Shown: positions 1 through 9,213 of the stretch, in pieces
Numbering within the stretch: the stretch's first letter is position 1
Layout of the letters: every line of letters begins with the position of its first letter
Source of the DNA: Marilutibacter penaei
Lineage (GTDB): Bacteria > Pseudomonadota > Gammaproteobacteria > Xanthomonadales > Xanthomonadaceae
Direction: 5' to 3'
NCBI RefSeq assembly: GCF_014145395.1
Contig: NZ_JACHTE010000005.1
Location: 62,001 to 126,000 of the forward strand
Length of the DNA stretch: 64,000 nt
Notes under the pieces: generated by a model
Told to the model about the DNA's origin: nothing
What the model saw: the letters and a program-made list of their open reading frames with translations, nothing else
Databases searched by the model: none
Program-made: the position numbers and the translations under genes

Positions 1-355
1 CCGGGGTCGCGATCACGACGTCGTAGTTCAGGTCACCGGCCTGCATCTTCTCGGCCAGGTCGTCCATGCCGACGATGTCGGCACCGGCGGCCAGGGCTTC
101 CTCGGCCTTGGCGCCCGACGGGGCGAACACGGCGACGCGGACGCTCTTGCCGGTACCGGCCGGCAGCACGGTCGAACCGCGGACCTGCTGGTCGGACTTG
201 CGCGCATCGACGCCGAGGCGGACGGCGACGTCGACCGACTGGACGAACTTGGCACCGGTGACGGTCTTGACGATCTTGATCGCGTCCTCGAAAGCGTATG
301 CCTTGCCCGGGACGACGGCGGCCTTGATGGCCTTCTGACGCTTGTTCATTGCCAT
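1..355 (-). CDS. rplA: 50S ribosomal protein L1, partial (N-terminal part)
   Basis: About 118 N-terminal codons of ribosomal protein L1, which binds 23S rRNA at the mobile L1 stalk and in many bacteria represses its own L11-L1 mRNA. The start [14 protein letters not shown] and the following [20 protein letters not shown] block are typical of L1. The reading frame is open to the left edge, so the C-terminal half lies outside the window. The start codon at 355 lies 3 nt after the rplK stop, so the two are co-transcribed and probably translationally coupled. An internal ATG two codons downstream is an alternative start. Confidence 0.97.
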   Translation of the reverse strand, partial: MAMNKRQKAIKAAVVPGKAYAFEDAIKIVKTVTGAKFVQSVDVAVRLGVDARKSDQQVRGSTVLPAGTGKSVRVAVFAPSGAKAEEALAAGADIVGMDDLAEKMQAGDLNYDVVIATP

Positions 356-358
356 GAC

Positions 359-787
359 TTAACCCTCCACCACCAGGCCCATGGAACGGGCCGAGCCCGC
401 GATCGTGCGGACGGCGGCGTCCAGGTCGGCCGCGGTCAGGTCCGGTTCCTTCGCCTTGGCGATCTCTTCCAGCTGCGCACGCGTGACCTTGCCCACCTTC
501 TCGGTGTTCGGACGCTTGGAGCCGGACTGGATGCCCACGGCCTTCTTCAGCAGGATCGACGCCGGCGGCGTCTTGGTGATGAAGGTGAAGGTACGGTCGG
601 AATAGGCGGTGATCACGGTCGGAATCGGCAGGCCCGGCTCCAGCTTCTGCGTGGCGGCATTGAACGCCTTGCAGAACTCCATGATGTTCAGGCCGCGCTG
701 ACCCAGCGCAGGACCCACCGGCGGCGAGGGGTTGGCCTGGCCGGCCTTGACCTGCAGCTTGATGTAGCCCACTACTTTCTTAGCCAT
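359..787 (-). CDS. rplK: 50S ribosomal protein L11
   Basis: 142-residue L11, the usual length for the family. It binds the GTPase-associated centre of 23S rRNA and takes part in elongation-factor action and stringent-response signalling. The N-terminal [21 protein letters not shown] segment (proline-rich switch region) and the C-terminal RNA-binding domain ending in [13 protein letters not shown] are diagnostic. It sits between nusG (upstream) and rplA (downstream), the conserved secE-nusG-rplK-rplA order. The 213-bp spacer to nusG is the longest in this operon and contains a GC hairpin. Confidence 0.99.
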   Translation of the reverse strand: MAKKVVGYIKLQVKAGQANPSPPVGPALGQRGLNIMEFCKAFNAATQKLEPGLPIPTVITAYSDRTFTFITKTPPASILLKKAVGIQSGSKRPNTEKVGKVTRAQLEEIAKAKEPDLTAADLDAAVRTIAGSARSMGLVVEG

Positions 788-913
788 TGCTTCTCTCCGG
801 GTGCTAGCGCCCTTGCCGGGCTCCCCATCGGGTCGGGAAAAACGCGTGTCCCGACGTCACGTCTTGAAACTGAATGCCCGCCCTACGGAAACCGGAGACC
901 CCGACACGCCGAC

Positions 914-933
914 GGCCGCCTGGGGTGGCGGCC
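914..933 (-). other. GC-rich stem-loop between nusG and rplK
   Basis: A perfect 7-bp inverted repeat (GGCCGCC / GGCGGCC) with a 6-nt loop lies in the nusG-rplK spacer. There is no U-run, so a simple intrinsic terminator is unlikely. It may be a processing site, or part of a leader where L1 or L11 control acts; both readings are inference. Confidence 0.3.
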
Positions 934-1000
934 GGGGGTCTTGGCCCGCTAAATGGGCAGCGAGCCGGAAATCATAGCAGGTTTTTGGGCGGTTTTGGAA

Positions 1001-1570
1001 TCAGGCCTTCTCGACCTGACCGAACTCCAGCTCGACCGGCGTGGAGCGACCGAAGATCAGGACCGAGACGCGCAGGCGGCTCTTCTCGTAGTTGATCTCT
1101 TCGACCACGCCATTGAAATCGTTGAACGGGCCGTCGATGACGCGGACCATTTCGCCCGCCTCGAACAGCACCTTGGGCTTGGGCTTGGCCACGCCTTCCT
1201 GGACCCGGTTCAGGATCGCATCGGCCTCGTGGTCGGCGATCGGCAGCGGCCGGTCGGCGGTACCGCCGATGAAACCCATGACCTTGGGGGTTTCCTTGAT
1301 CAGGTGCCAGCACTCGTTGTCGATGCGCGGGATCCCGCTGTCGTCGTGGGTGGCGATCTCGACCAGCACGTAACCCGGGAAGAACTTGCGCTCGGACCGG
1401 CGCTTCTGGCCGGAGCGCATTTCCACGACCTCTTCGGTCGGGACCAGCACCTCGCCGAAGCGCTCCTGCATCTCCGCACGGACGATGCGCTCCTTCAGCG
1501 CCTTGGCCACGGACTTCTCGAAGCCCGAGTAGGCGTGGACCACGTACCAGCGCTTGGTGTTCTCGCTCAT
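1001..1570 (-). CDS. nusG: transcription termination/antitermination factor NusG
   Basis: 189 residues, close to the usual 177-181. NusG binds the RNA polymerase clamp as a processivity factor and through its KOW domain links to Rho or ribosomal protein S10. The N-terminal NGN domain begins [20 protein letters not shown], and the C-terminal KOW domain has [21 protein letters not shown]. The start is 4 nt after the secE stop. The order secE-nusG-rplK-rplA matches that of other Proteobacteria. Confidence 0.99.
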   Translation of the reverse strand: MSENTKRWYVVHAYSGFEKSVAKALKERIVRAEMQERFGEVLVPTEEVVEMRSGQKRRSERKFFPGYVLVEIATHDDSGIPRIDNECWHLIKETPKVMGFIGGTADRPLPIADHEADAILNRVQEGVAKPKPKVLFEAGEMVRVIDGPFNDFNGVVEEINYEKSRLRVSVLIFGRSTPVELEFGQVEKA

Positions 1571-1574
1571 CGAC

Positions 1575-1952
1575 TCAGCGTCCCAGGATTGATTTGACGA
1601 CCCACTGGATGACCAGGTCGAAGCCGGCCAGGATCAGGCTCAGCACGATCACGGCGATGATCACGACCCAGGTCGTGCGCAGGGCTTCCTGACGGGTCGG
1701 CCAGACGACCTTGCGCAGCTCGAAACGCGCCTCGGACAGGAACTCGCGGGTCTCGCGGCCCTTGCTGCTGGTAAAGAAGACCAGCACGCCGGCCACCAGG
1801 CCCACGGCGACCAGCAGGGCCCGCAACGCACCGGCCCACTGGTCGAACCAGATGTAGCCGAACACGCCTGCCGCGACCAGCGCGATGGCCAGAACATACT
1901 TGACGATGTCGCCGGCACTGGCGGCTTGGGAGTGTTCGACCTTGCTGTTCAT
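1575..1952 (-). CDS. secE: preprotein translocase subunit SecE
   Basis: 125-residue integral membrane subunit of the SecYEG translocon, which clamps SecY. Three hydrophobic segments are visible (about residues 17-37, 41-62 and 95-120), as in enterobacterial three-helix SecE. The conserved cytoplasmic segment [18 protein letters not shown] precedes the last helix. I chose the ATG at 1952 because a longer in-frame opening would run through the tRNA-Trp gene just upstream. Confidence 0.97.
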   Translation of the reverse strand: MNSKVEHSQAASAGDIVKYVLAIALVAAGVFGYIWFDQWAGALRALLVAVGLVAGVLVFFTSSKGRETREFLSEARFELRKVVWPTRQEALRTTWVVIIAVIVLSLILAGFDLVIQWVVKSILGR

Positions 1953-1991
1953 CCGACTCTTCGCGCACAGCCAGGGCTGCACATCTTCAGG

Positions 1992-2067
<76 letters not shown>

Positions 2068-2094
2068 AGATTTCGGTTGGCCCGAAACGGCGAC

Positions 2095-2110
2095 GGCGGC
2101 CTGCGCCGCC
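2095..2110 (-). other. small hairpin in the tuf / tRNA-Trp spacer
   Basis: GGCGGC and GCCGCC arms flank a 4-nt loop downstream of tuf and upstream of tRNA-Trp. It could slow exonucleases or mark an RNA-processing point between tuf mRNA and the tRNA. There is no U-tract. Confidence 0.3.
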
Positions 2111-2228
2111 CTCGCCCTTCCGACCGTGTTCCAGCGCCTCGATGATCAGGCAAGGCGCCGGGATCGAGCAACACCGCCGATGCGAAGGCATCGACAACGC
2201 GGCCACGCCAGGGCGCGGCCGCGGGATA

Positions 2229-3419
2229 TTACTTGATGATCTTGGCGACGACGCCGGCGCCGACGGTACGGCCGCCTTCGCGGATCGCGAAGCGCAGACC
2301 CTCGTCCATCGCCACCGGGTTGATCAGCTGGACGACCATCTTCACGTTGTCGCCCGGCATCACCATCTCGGTGCCTTCCGGCAGCGTCACCGCACCGGTG
2401 ATGTCCGTGGTGCGGAAGTAGAACTGCGGGCGGTAACCCTTGAAGAAAGGCGTGTGACGGCCACCCTCGTCCTTCGACAGCACGTACACCTCGGCCTCGA
2501 AGTCCGTGTGCGGCGTGATCGAACCCGGCTTGGCCAGCACCTGGCCACGCTCCACGTCGTCACGCTTCGTGCCGCGCAGCAGCAGGCCCGCGTTGTCGCC
2601 CGCCTGGCCCTGGTCCAGCAGCTTGCGGAACATCTCCACGCCCGTGACGGTCGTCTTGGTGGTCGGACGGATACCGACGATCTCGATTTCGTCGCCCACC
2701 TTGATCACGCCGCGCTCGATTCGGCCGGTCACCACGGTGCCGCGGCCCGAGATCGAGAACACGTCCTCGACCGGCATCAGGAACGCCTTGTCGATGTCAC
2801 GCTCCGGCTCCGGAATGTAGCTGTCCAGCGCTTCCACCAGCTGGATGATCGCAGGCACGCCGATCTCCGACTGGTCGCCTTCCAGCGCCTTCAGCGCCGA
2901 ACCCTTGATGATCGGGGTGTCGTCGCCCGGGAAGTCGTACTTGCTCAGCAGCTCGCGCACTTCCATCTCCACCAGCTCCAGCAGCTCGGCGTCGTCCACC
3001 ATGTCCGCCTTGTTCAGGAAGACCACGATGTACGGCACGCCCACCTGGCGGGCCAGCAGGATGTGCTCGCGCGTCTGCGGCATCGGACCGTCAGCGGCCG
3101 AACACACCAGGATCGCGCCGTCCATCTGCGCCGCACCCGTGATCATGTTCTTCACGTAGTCGGCGTGGCCCGGGCAGTCCACGTGCGCGTAGTGGCGCGT
3201 CGGGGATTCATATTCCACGTGCGCCGTCGAGATCGTGATGCCGCGCGCCTTCTCTTCCGGCGCCGCGTCGATCGAATCGTACGCCTTGAACTCGCCACCA
3301 AAACGCTCCGCGCCGATCTTCGTCAGCGCCGCCGTCAGCGTGGTCTTCCCGTGGTCAACGTGACCGATCGTGCCGACGTTCACGTGCGGCTTGGTGCGCT
3401 CGAACTTACCCTTGGCCAT
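2229..3419 (-). CDS. tuf: translation elongation factor EF-Tu
   Basis: 396 residues, full length. EF-Tu carries aminoacyl-tRNA to the ribosome as a GTP-bound ternary complex. The G1 motif GHVDHGKT (about residues 18-25), G3 DCPGH and G4 NKAD are all intact, followed by beta-barrel domains 2 and 3 ending [11 protein letters not shown]. The upstream tRNA-Thr, tRNA-Gly and tRNA-Tyr genes match the tufB-type operon of enterobacteria. Proteobacteria often carry a second tuf near rpsG-fusA, outside this window. Confidence 0.99.
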   Translation of the reverse strand: MAKGKFERTKPHVNVGTIGHVDHGKTTLTAALTKIGAERFGGEFKAYDSIDAAPEEKARGITISTAHVEYESPTRHYAHVDCPGHADYVKNMITGAAQMDGAILVCSAADGPMPQTREHILLARQVGVPYIVVFLNKADMVDDAELLELVEMEVRELLSKYDFPGDDTPIIKGSALKALEGDQSEIGVPAIIQLVEALDSYIPEPERDIDKAFLMPVEDVFSISGRGTVVTGRIERGVIKVGDEIEIVGIRPTTKTTVTGVEMFRKLLDQGQAGDNAGLLLRGTKRDDVERGQVLAKPGSITPHTDFEAEVYVLSKDEGGRHTPFFKGYRPQFYFRTTDITGAVTLPEGTEMVMPGDNVKMVVQLINPVAMDEGLRFAIREGGRTVGAGVVAKIIK

Positions 3420-3462
3420 GGTTGTCGCTTCTCGTTTTGGGACGGTTGTTACGGTGGAAATC

Positions 3463-3538
3463 TGGTGCTCACGACTGGAATCGAACCAGCGACCTCCTCC
3501 TTACCAAGGAGGTGCTCTACCGACTGAGCTACGTGAGC
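3463..3538 (-). tRNA. tRNA-Thr (GGT)
   Basis: 76-nt tRNA with encoded CCA. The acceptor GCTCACG pairs with CGTGAGC, and the anticodon stem CCTCC/GGAGG encloses loop TTGGTAA (anticodon GGT). It is the third tRNA of the Tyr-Gly-Thr-tuf transcript. Confidence 0.98.
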
Positions 3539-3575
3539 GAAACGGGTTGTCAGGACAGGTGGCGCGCTGCAGCAA

Positions 3576-3649
<74 letters not shown>

Positions 3650-3731
3650 ACCGGGGATCCTGCCTGGGTACTGCACCCGGCCGCTGGTAAGGCGTCCGGT
3701 TGAACCTGCCACCGCCGGCCGGGCCGGAAGG

Positions 3732-3817
3732 TGGTGGAGGGAGGTGGATTCGAACCACCGAAGGCGTAAGCCAGCAGATTTACAGTCTGCCCCCGTTGGC
3801 CGCTTGGGTATCCCTCC
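3732..3817 (-). tRNA. tRNA-Tyr (GTA)
   Basis: 86-nt class II tRNA with a long variable arm and encoded CCA. The acceptor GGAGGGA pairs with TCCCTCC, and anticodon GTA lies in GCAGACTGTAAATCTGC. It is the first gene after the promoter at 3831-3859. Confidence 0.98.
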
Positions 3818-3830
3818 AAAAGAGCCCGCA

Positions 3831-3859
3831 ATTTTGGCGACTGCCCGCGGGCTTGTCAA
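3831..3859 (-). promoter_or_regulatory. sigma70-type promoter of the tRNA-Tyr/Gly/Thr-tuf operon
   Basis: On the minus strand a perfect -35 TTGACA (3854-3859) is followed by 17 nt and -10 CAAAAT (3831-3836), then a GC-rich stretch just before tRNA-Tyr. The perfect -35, optimal spacing and GC-rich discriminator are typical of strong, stringently controlled stable-RNA promoters. Transcription would begin about 6-7 nt before the mature tRNA-Tyr 5' end. Confidence 0.8.
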
Positions 3860-3911
3860 CGCATTGGCCGGATTATTTTACGCTCCGCGGCTGTTGCACG
3901 TCAGGCGCCGG

Positions 3912-5003
3912 TCAGACGTTGAACCGGAAGTGGAGGACGTCGCCTTCCTGTACGCGGTACTCCTTGCCCTCGAGGCGCATCCGCCCGGCCTCGCGCGAAC
4001 CGGCTTCGCCCTTGTACTGGATGTAGTCGTCGTAGGCGATGGTTTCGGCGCGGATGAAGCCCTTCTCGAAATCGGTATGGATCACCGCGGCCGCCTGCGG
4101 GGCCGTGGCGCCCTTCTTCACCGTCCAGGCGCGGACCTCCTTCACGCCGGCGGTGAAATAGGTCTGCAGGCCCAGCAGGGTGTAGGCCGCGCGGATGACC
4201 CGGTTCAGGCCCGGCTCGTCGAGCCCCAGGTCGGCCAGGAAGGCGTCGCGGTCGGCGTCGTCGAGCTGACTGAGCTCCTCTTCGATGGCGGCCGAGACCG
4301 GCACCACCTGGGCACCCTCGCCGACCGCGCGCTCGCGCACGGCATCCAGCCAGGGGTTGTCGGTGAAACCGTCCTCGAGCACGTTGGCGACGTACATCAC
4401 CGGCTTCAGGGTGAGCAGGAACAGGTCGCGGACAACCGCGAGGTCGTCCTCGGACAGGTCCAGCGCGCGTGCAGGCTTGCCGGTGTCGAGCCCGTCGCGG
4501 ATCCGCCCCAGCACCTCGACCCGGACCTTGGCGTCCTTGTCGCCCGACTTGGCGGTGCGCTCGGCGCGCTGGATGGCCTTCTCGACCGACTCCAGGTCGG
4601 CCAGGGCCAGCTCGGTGTCGATGGTCTCGATGTCGGCGATCGGATCGACCTTGCCGGCGACATGGACGATGTCGCCATGCTCGAAGCAGCGCACGACATG
4701 GGCGATGGCGTCGACCTCGCGGATGTGGGCCAGGAACTTGTTGCCCAGGCCCTCGCCCTTGGCCGCACCGGCGACCAGGCCGGCGATGTCGACGAACTCC
4801 ATCGCGGTCGGGATCAGCTTCTGCGGCTTGACGATGTCCGCCAGCGCATTCAGCCGGGGATCCGGCACCGGCACGACGCCCACGTTCGGCTCGATGGTGC
4901 AGAAGGGGAAATTGGCCGCGGCGATACCCGCCTTGGTCAGCGCATTGAACAGGGTCGACTTGCCGACGTTAGGCAGGCCGACGATGCCGCATTTGATGCC
5001 CAT
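3912..5003 (-). CDS. ychF: redox-regulated/ribosome-associated ATPase YchF (OLA1 family)
   Basis: 363 residues, the usual length. This Obg-like P-loop protein prefers ATP and associates with ribosomes. The P-loop GLPNVGKST is near residues 8-16, then [21 protein letters not shown] (switch/G3), with the TGS domain at the C terminus ([14 protein letters not shown]... [13 protein letters not shown]). I chose the ATG at 5003, which gives the canonical [16 protein letters not shown] start; an upstream ATG would add 19 residues without family support. pth lies just upstream. Confidence 0.98.
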   Translation of the reverse strand: MGIKCGIVGLPNVGKSTLFNALTKAGIAAANFPFCTIEPNVGVVPVPDPRLNALADIVKPQKLIPTAMEFVDIAGLVAGAAKGEGLGNKFLAHIREVDAIAHVVRCFEHGDIVHVAGKVDPIADIETIDTELALADLESVEKAIQRAERTAKSGDKDAKVRVEVLGRIRDGLDTGKPARALDLSEDDLAVVRDLFLLTLKPVMYVANVLEDGFTDNPWLDAVRERAVGEGAQVVPVSAAIEEELSQLDDADRDAFLADLGLDEPGLNRVIRAAYTLLGLQTYFTAGVKEVRAWTVKKGATAPQAAAVIHTDFEKGFIRAETIAYDDYIQYKGEAGSREAGRMRLEGKEYRVQEGDVLHFRFNV

Positions 5004-5075
5004 GGTGCGTCCGGGTCCGGTGGTCGTGATTCGTGATTGGCGGCTCTCGGGAGTCGCCAATCACCAATGACGGCC

Positions 5076-5657
5076 TCAGGGCCGCGGGGTGTGGAGGCGC
5101 TTCATCGCCTCGTTGAAGTCGCCGTTGACGGCCAGCGGAAGGACGTCGATGGCGTCGTCGATGGCACGGAGGATCAGGGTTTCGTCGTCGCCTTTCGCGC
5201 GGCCCAGCACCCACGGGGTGACCAGGTCCTTGTGACCGGGGTGGCCGATGCCGACGCGCAGGCGATGGAAGCGACCGTGGCCCAGCAGGCGCATGGTGTC
5301 GCGCAGGCCGTTCTGGCCGCCGTGGCCGCCGTCGAACTTCAGCCGCGCGGTGCCGGGCGCCAGGTCGAGCTCGTCGTGGGCCAGCAGGGTTTCTTCGGGC
5401 TCGATCTTCCAGAACCGCTGGGCGGCGGTGACCGACTTGCCCGACAGGTTCATGAAGGTGGCCGGCTTCAGCAGCCACACCGGCTCGCCGCCGATCATGA
5501 CCTTGCAGGTCGAACCGAACAGCTTGGCGTCGACATTGAAGCGGCCGCCCAGGCGCTCGGCCAGGGCGTCCACAAACCAGAACCCGGCGTTGTGCCGGGT
5601 CCGGGTGTGCTCGGGACCGGGGTTGCCCAGCCCGACGATGAGGCGCAGTCCCGCCAT
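5076..5657 (-). CDS. pth: peptidyl-tRNA hydrolase
   Basis: 193 residues. Pth cleaves peptidyl-tRNAs released by drop-off and so recycles tRNA. The family start LIVGLGNPG is followed by the catalytic-His region RHNAGFWFVDAL and the HDELDLAPG loop with the catalytic Asp, then GHGGQNGLRD. The ATG at 5657 was preferred over one 6 codons upstream because the family begins MAGLRLIVGLGNPG. It is in the rplY-pth-ychF order. Confidence 0.98.
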   Translation of the reverse strand: MAGLRLIVGLGNPGPEHTRTRHNAGFWFVDALAERLGGRFNVDAKLFGSTCKVMIGGEPVWLLKPATFMNLSGKSVTAAQRFWKIEPEETLLAHDELDLAPGTARLKFDGGHGGQNGLRDTMRLLGHGRFHRLRVGIGHPGHKDLVTPWVLGRAKGDDETLILRAIDDAIDVLPLAVNGDFNEAMKRLHTPRP

Positions 5658-5723
5658 CGATCGGCTTCGCAGCAATCCACGTGCACCGGCCGGCCCGCGG
5701 ACGGGCCAGCCGGCGGGACGCGA

Positions 5724-6377
5724 TTACTCCTCGTCCTTCTCGACCTTGGTGGCCGGGACGTCGGCCGACGCGTCTTCTTCCGCGCCTTCCTCGACCTCGA
5801 CGCGGCCCGCACGGGCGACGACCACGGCGACGTCGTGCTCCTTGCCCAGCTTCAGCTCGGGGATCTCGACGCCCTTGGGCAGCTTGATCTCGGAGAGGTG
5901 GATGGTCTGGCCCAGCTCAAGCGCGGCCAGGTCGACCTCGATGAACTCCGGCAGGTCCTTCGGCAGGCAGCTGATCTCGACTTCGTTCAGCTCATGGGTG
6001 ACGACGACGTCCGCGGCCTTGCCGGCCGAGGAGGTGTCCTCGTTGATGAAGTGCAGCGGCACGCGGGTACGCAGCGCCTGGCCGGCGGTCACGCGCTGGA
6101 AGTCCAGGTGCATGATCAGCTGGCGGAACGGATGGCGCTGCATGTCACGCAGCAGGACCTTCTCGACCTTGCCATCGATGTCGAGATCGATGATGGACGA
6201 ATAGAACCACTCGTTCTTCTGCGCCAACCAGGTCGGCTCGTGCTCGAGCTGGATGGACTTCGGCTCGGACTTGCCGCCGTAGACGATGGCCGGGATCACG
6301 CCCGCGTGACGGAGGCGGCGGCTCGCACCCTTCCCTTCGTCCTTGCGGCTGACGGCCTTGAGGCTGTGTTCGGACAT
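5724..6377 (-). CDS. rplY: 50S ribosomal protein L25, Ctc (long) form
   Basis: 217 residues. The N-terminal L25 domain binds 5S rRNA (RKDEGKGASRRLRHAGVIPAIVYGG). A C-terminal TL5/Ctc beta-domain follows and ends in an acidic tail (VEVEEGAEEDASADV...KVEKDEE). This is the long form found in many bacteria; the enterobacterial protein is only about 94 residues. It lies between prs and pth. Confidence 0.97.
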   Translation of the reverse strand: MSEHSLKAVSRKDEGKGASRRLRHAGVIPAIVYGGKSEPKSIQLEHEPTWLAQKNEWFYSSIIDLDIDGKVEKVLLRDMQRHPFRQLIMHLDFQRVTAGQALRTRVPLHFINEDTSSAGKAADVVVTHELNEVEISCLPKDLPEFIEVDLAALELGQTIHLSEIKLPKGVEIPELKLGKEHDVAVVVARAGRVEVEEGAEEDASADVPATKVEKDEE

Positions 6378-6492
6378 GGTATTGACTCACTTCTCTTGCG
6401 TTGGACCCGCCTCGCGGCGGGGATGACGCTCACCCGCGACCAGGTGAGCGGATTCTGCCGGCGGCCGGGGCCACGCGGCGGATGGGGTGGTG

Positions 6493-7452
6493 TCAGTCGA
6501 CGTACAGCGAACTGACGGACTCGCCGAAGGCGATGCGGCGGATGGTCTCGGCCAGCAGTTCGGCGACGCTGAGCTGGCGGATGCGACCGGTGGCGCGCGC
6601 GGCCTCGGTCAGCGGGATGGTGTCGGTGACCACGAGCTCGTCGAGCTGCGACTTCGTCACGTTGTCGATCGCCGCGCCCGAGAGCACCGGGTGGGTGCAG
6701 TAGGCAACGACCTTGGTCGCGCCCTGCGCCTTCAGCGCATTGGCGGCGGCGCACAACGTGCCGGCGGTGTCGACGATGTCGTCGACCAGCACGCAGGTCT
6801 TGCCCTCCACGTCGCCGATGATATTCATCACCGTGGCGACGTTGGCGCGCGGACGGCGCTTGTCGATGATGGCCAGGTCGGCGTCGTCGAGGCGCTTGGC
6901 GATCGCGCGGGCGCGGACCACGCCGCCGACGTCCGGGCTGACCACCACCATGTTGTCGGTGCCATGCGCGCGCCAGATATCGGCCAGCAGCAGCGGCGAG
7001 GCATACACGTTGTCGACCGGCAGGTCGAAGAAGCCCTGGATCTGGTCGGCATGCAGGTCGACGGTCAGCACGCGGTCGGTACCGACGGCGCTGAACATGC
7101 TGGCGGCGACCTTGGCGGTGATCGGCACCCGCGAGGAGCGCGGGCGACGGTCCTGCCGGGCGTAGCCGAAGTACGGCACCACCGCGGTCACGCTGGCCGC
7201 CGATGCGCGCTTGAGCGCGTCCACCAGCACCAGCAGCTCGACGAGGTTCTCGGCGCTCGGCGCGCAGGTCGGCTGGATGACGAAGACTTCCTGCCGGCGG
7301 ACGTTCTCCTCGATCTCCACCTGGACCTCGCCATCGGAGAACCGCCCGACGAGGGCCTTGCCGATGCGGATGCCCAGTTCCTTGCAGACGGCGTCGGCGA
7401 GGGGGCGGTTGGCGTTGCCGCTGAACACCAGCAGGTTGCGGTCGGTTTGCAC
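6493..7452 (-). CDS. prs: ribose-phosphate pyrophosphokinase
   Basis: 319 residues, the usual length. It makes PRPP from ribose 5-phosphate and ATP for nucleotide, histidine and tryptophan synthesis. The start [21 protein letters not shown], the ATP-binding loop [34 protein letters not shown] and the PRPP-binding signature [13 protein letters not shown] are all present. The family start matches a GTG codon at 7452; an earlier in-frame ATG would run through tRNA-Gln. tRNA-Gln and ispE lie upstream on the same strand. Confidence 0.97.
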   Translation of the reverse strand: MQTDRNLLVFSGNANRPLADAVCKELGIRIGKALVGRFSDGEVQVEIEENVRRQEVFVIQPTCAPSAENLVELLVLVDALKRASAASVTAVVPYFGYARQDRRPRSSRVPITAKVAASMFSAVGTDRVLTVDLHADQIQGFFDLPVDNVYASPLLLADIWRAHGTDNMVVVSPDVGGVVRARAIAKRLDDADLAIIDKRRPRANVATVMNIIGDVEGKTCVLVDDIVDTAGTLCAAANALKAQGATKVVAYCTHPVLSGAAIDNVTKSQLDELVVTDTIPLTEAARATGRIRQLSVAELLAETIRRIAFGESVSSLYVD

Positions 7453-7517
7453 GATCGGACTCCGGCGAGGCGGTGTTCGTGGAAGGGGCGGTGGCACAAA
7501 TCGCCAACGGGCGGAAC

Positions 7518-7594
7518 TGGCAGGGGCGGTAGGATTCGAACCTACGAATGCCAGGATCAAAACCTGGTGCCTTGGGCCTCTTGGCGACGCCCCT
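7518..7594 (-). tRNA. tRNA-Gln (TTG)
   Basis: 77-nt tRNA with encoded CCA. Acceptor AGGGGCG pairs with CGCCCCT, anticodon stem CCAGG/CCTGG has TTG in the loop, and the T-arm has GGTTCGAATCC. It begins only 7 nt after the ispE stop codon, so it is probably cut out of an ispE-prs transcript. Confidence 0.98.
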
Positions 7595-7601
7595 GTGGCG
7601 T

Positions 7602-8555
7602 TCAGTCCGTTGTCGTCACGCGGCCCGTGCGGGCGCCACGCTGCATCTGGTACGTTTCAAGCGCGGCCAGCAGCGGCGAACGCTCGACGCCCGATGCCAC
7701 CCAGGCCCGCAGGCCGGGAGGCAGGTCCGCCAGCGCGCGTTCGGCGGCCTCGAGCGAATCGAAACCGACGAAGCAGCCGCTGCCCGACCCGGTCAGACGC
7801 GGACGACCGATCCGCGACAGCATGGCGAAGGCAGCCTCGACGGCCGCTTCCCGCGCGCGCAGGACGGATTCGAACACGTTGCCGAGCGGAGCGCCCGAAA
7901 CGAAGTCCGATATTGTCGCGGGCGGGCAATCCCGCGTCAATTCCGGCGCCCGGTACAGCGCGGCCGTCGGCGCATGGACCCCGGGATCGGCGACCACATA
8001 GGCCGCCGCCGGCAACGTGAGCGGCGTCAACCGCTCGCCGACACCCTCGGCCCAGGCGTTGCGGCCGTGCACGAACACCGGCACGTCGGCCCCCAACTGC
8101 AGGCCGAGCGCAGCCAGGCGCGCAGGCCCCAGCCCGGTGCCCCACATGGCATCGAGGGCCACCAGCACCGTGGCCGCATCGGTGGAGCCGCCGCCGAAAC
8201 CACCCCCTGCCGGAATGCGCTTTTCGATGGAGATGTCTACACCATGGGAGACGTTGGCGTGTTTTTTAAGGAGATTCGCCGCCTTGACGGTCAGGTCGTC
8301 CTCGGCGGCGACACCCGGCACGGACGGTCCATGCCGGACGATCCGTCCATCGTCCCGGAGCCGCAGGCGAACGGTATCGCCCCAGTCCAGCAACTGGAAC
8401 ACCGTTTGCAGCAGGTGGTAGCCATCCTCGCGTCGCCCGGTGACATGCAGGAACAGATTGAGCTTGGCGGGTGCGGGCCAGCCGCAGCCGTCGACGCCGT
8501 CCCACCGGGCACCAGAACCTGAATGCCCCGCGACCGGCAGCCCGGGTTCAATCAT
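7602..8555 (-). CDS. ispE: 4-diphosphocytidyl-2-C-methyl-D-erythritol kinase
   Basis: 317-residue GHMP kinase of the MEP isoprenoid pathway; it phosphorylates CDP-ME at the 2-hydroxyl. The start region [22 protein letters not shown] contains the family PAKLNL and DGYH motifs. The ATP-binding loop is [15 protein letters not shown], and the C-terminal glycine motif is [11 protein letters not shown]. The ATG at 8555 overlaps the lolB stop by 8 nt; the roughly 25 residues before PAKLNL are longer than usual, so a downstream start is possible. Confidence 0.96.
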   Translation of the reverse strand: MIEPGLPVAGHSGSGARWDGVDGCGWPAPAKLNLFLHVTGRREDGYHLLQTVFQLLDWGDTVRLRLRDDGRIVRHGPSVPGVAAEDDLTVKAANLLKKHANVSHGVDISIEKRIPAGGGFGGGSTDAATVLVALDAMWGTGLGPARLAALGLQLGADVPVFVHGRNAWAEGVGERLTPLTLPAAAYVVADPGVHAPTAALYRAPELTRDCPPATISDFVSGAPLGNVFESVLRAREAAVEAAFAMLSRIGRPRLTGSGSGCFVGFDSLEAAERALADLPPGLRAWVASGVERSPLLAALETYQMQRGARTGRVTTTD

Positions 8556-9213
8556 CGGTCCCACCCGGCTCGCCCATTCCCACCCCGCCCCACGCGTCGA
8601 CCACCACCCGCACCCGGGCCATGCCGTTGCCTTCGCCCTCGCCACGCTGCGCATCGATCCGGCGGGGCAGTACCGGTTCCGGCCCGGTGGTTTCCGGCCA
8701 CTCGTAGTCGATGCGCCAGCCGGCCTGGCGCAACCTCGCCAGACGTCCGTCCTCACCGTAAAGCGCCTCGTCCACCGGTCCGGTGGCCCGCACGCCACGC
8801 ACCCAGTCGGCCAGGGTCGCCACCGGGAGGTACCAGCCAGTGGCCCGGTACAGCAGCTCGGTCGCATCCGGGCCTTCTCGCGGACCGCCTTCGACACCCT
8901 CCAGCCGGGCCCCGGCCGGGCCGCCGGACAGCCGCCAGCTACGGCGCGTGACCGGCGCACTGATCTCGGCCACGAAGTCCGGGCCCGCCTGTTGCCACTC
9001 CAGCCGGCCGCTGCCCCCTCCGCCCTCGACCGACACCGCCATGCGGCCGGTCATGGACCAGTGATTGACCGCCCGCAGCGCCGCCTCGCGCGCCTGTTGC
9101 GCTGCCTCGGCGCTGGCCTGCTCCGCCGGCGGCAGGCTGCGCGGCGCGGGTGCGGTGGCGCAGCCTGCCAACCCCGCGAGCAACAACGCCCCCGCAAATG
9201 CCCGCAGCCTCAT
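8548..9213 (-). CDS. lolB: outer-membrane lipoprotein receptor LolB
   Basis: 221 residues. LolB receives lipoproteins from LolA and inserts them in the outer membrane. A signal peptide ends in the lipobox LAGC (Cys18). The mature part has the LolB features [24 protein letters not shown] and [17 protein letters not shown]. The start ATG overlaps the stop of the upstream TPR gene in an ATGA tetranucleotide, and its 3' end overlaps ispE. The lolB-ispE-prs order divergent from hemA is the enterobacterial arrangement. Confidence 0.95.
   Translation of the reverse strand: MRLRAFAGALLLAGLAGCATAPAPRSLPPAEQASAEAAQQAREAALRAVNHWSMTGRMAVSVEGGGGSGRLEWQQAGPDFVAEISAPVTRRSWRLSGGPAGARLEGVEGGPREGPDATELLYRATGWYLPVATLADWVRGVRATGPVDEALYGEDGRLARLRQAGWRIDYEWPETTGPEPVLPRRIDAQRGEGEGNGMARVRVVVDAWGGVGMGEPGGTDD

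Noticed and set aside
2142-3527. A 461-codon plus-strand frame opposite tuf
   Set aside because: It mirrors EF-Tu codons, and its His/Arg-rich translation is the usual antisense artefact of GC-rich genes.
3744-5036. A 430-codon plus-strand frame opposite ychF that begins inside tRNA-Tyr
   Set aside because: It is antisense to an unmistakable YchF and runs through a tRNA gene.
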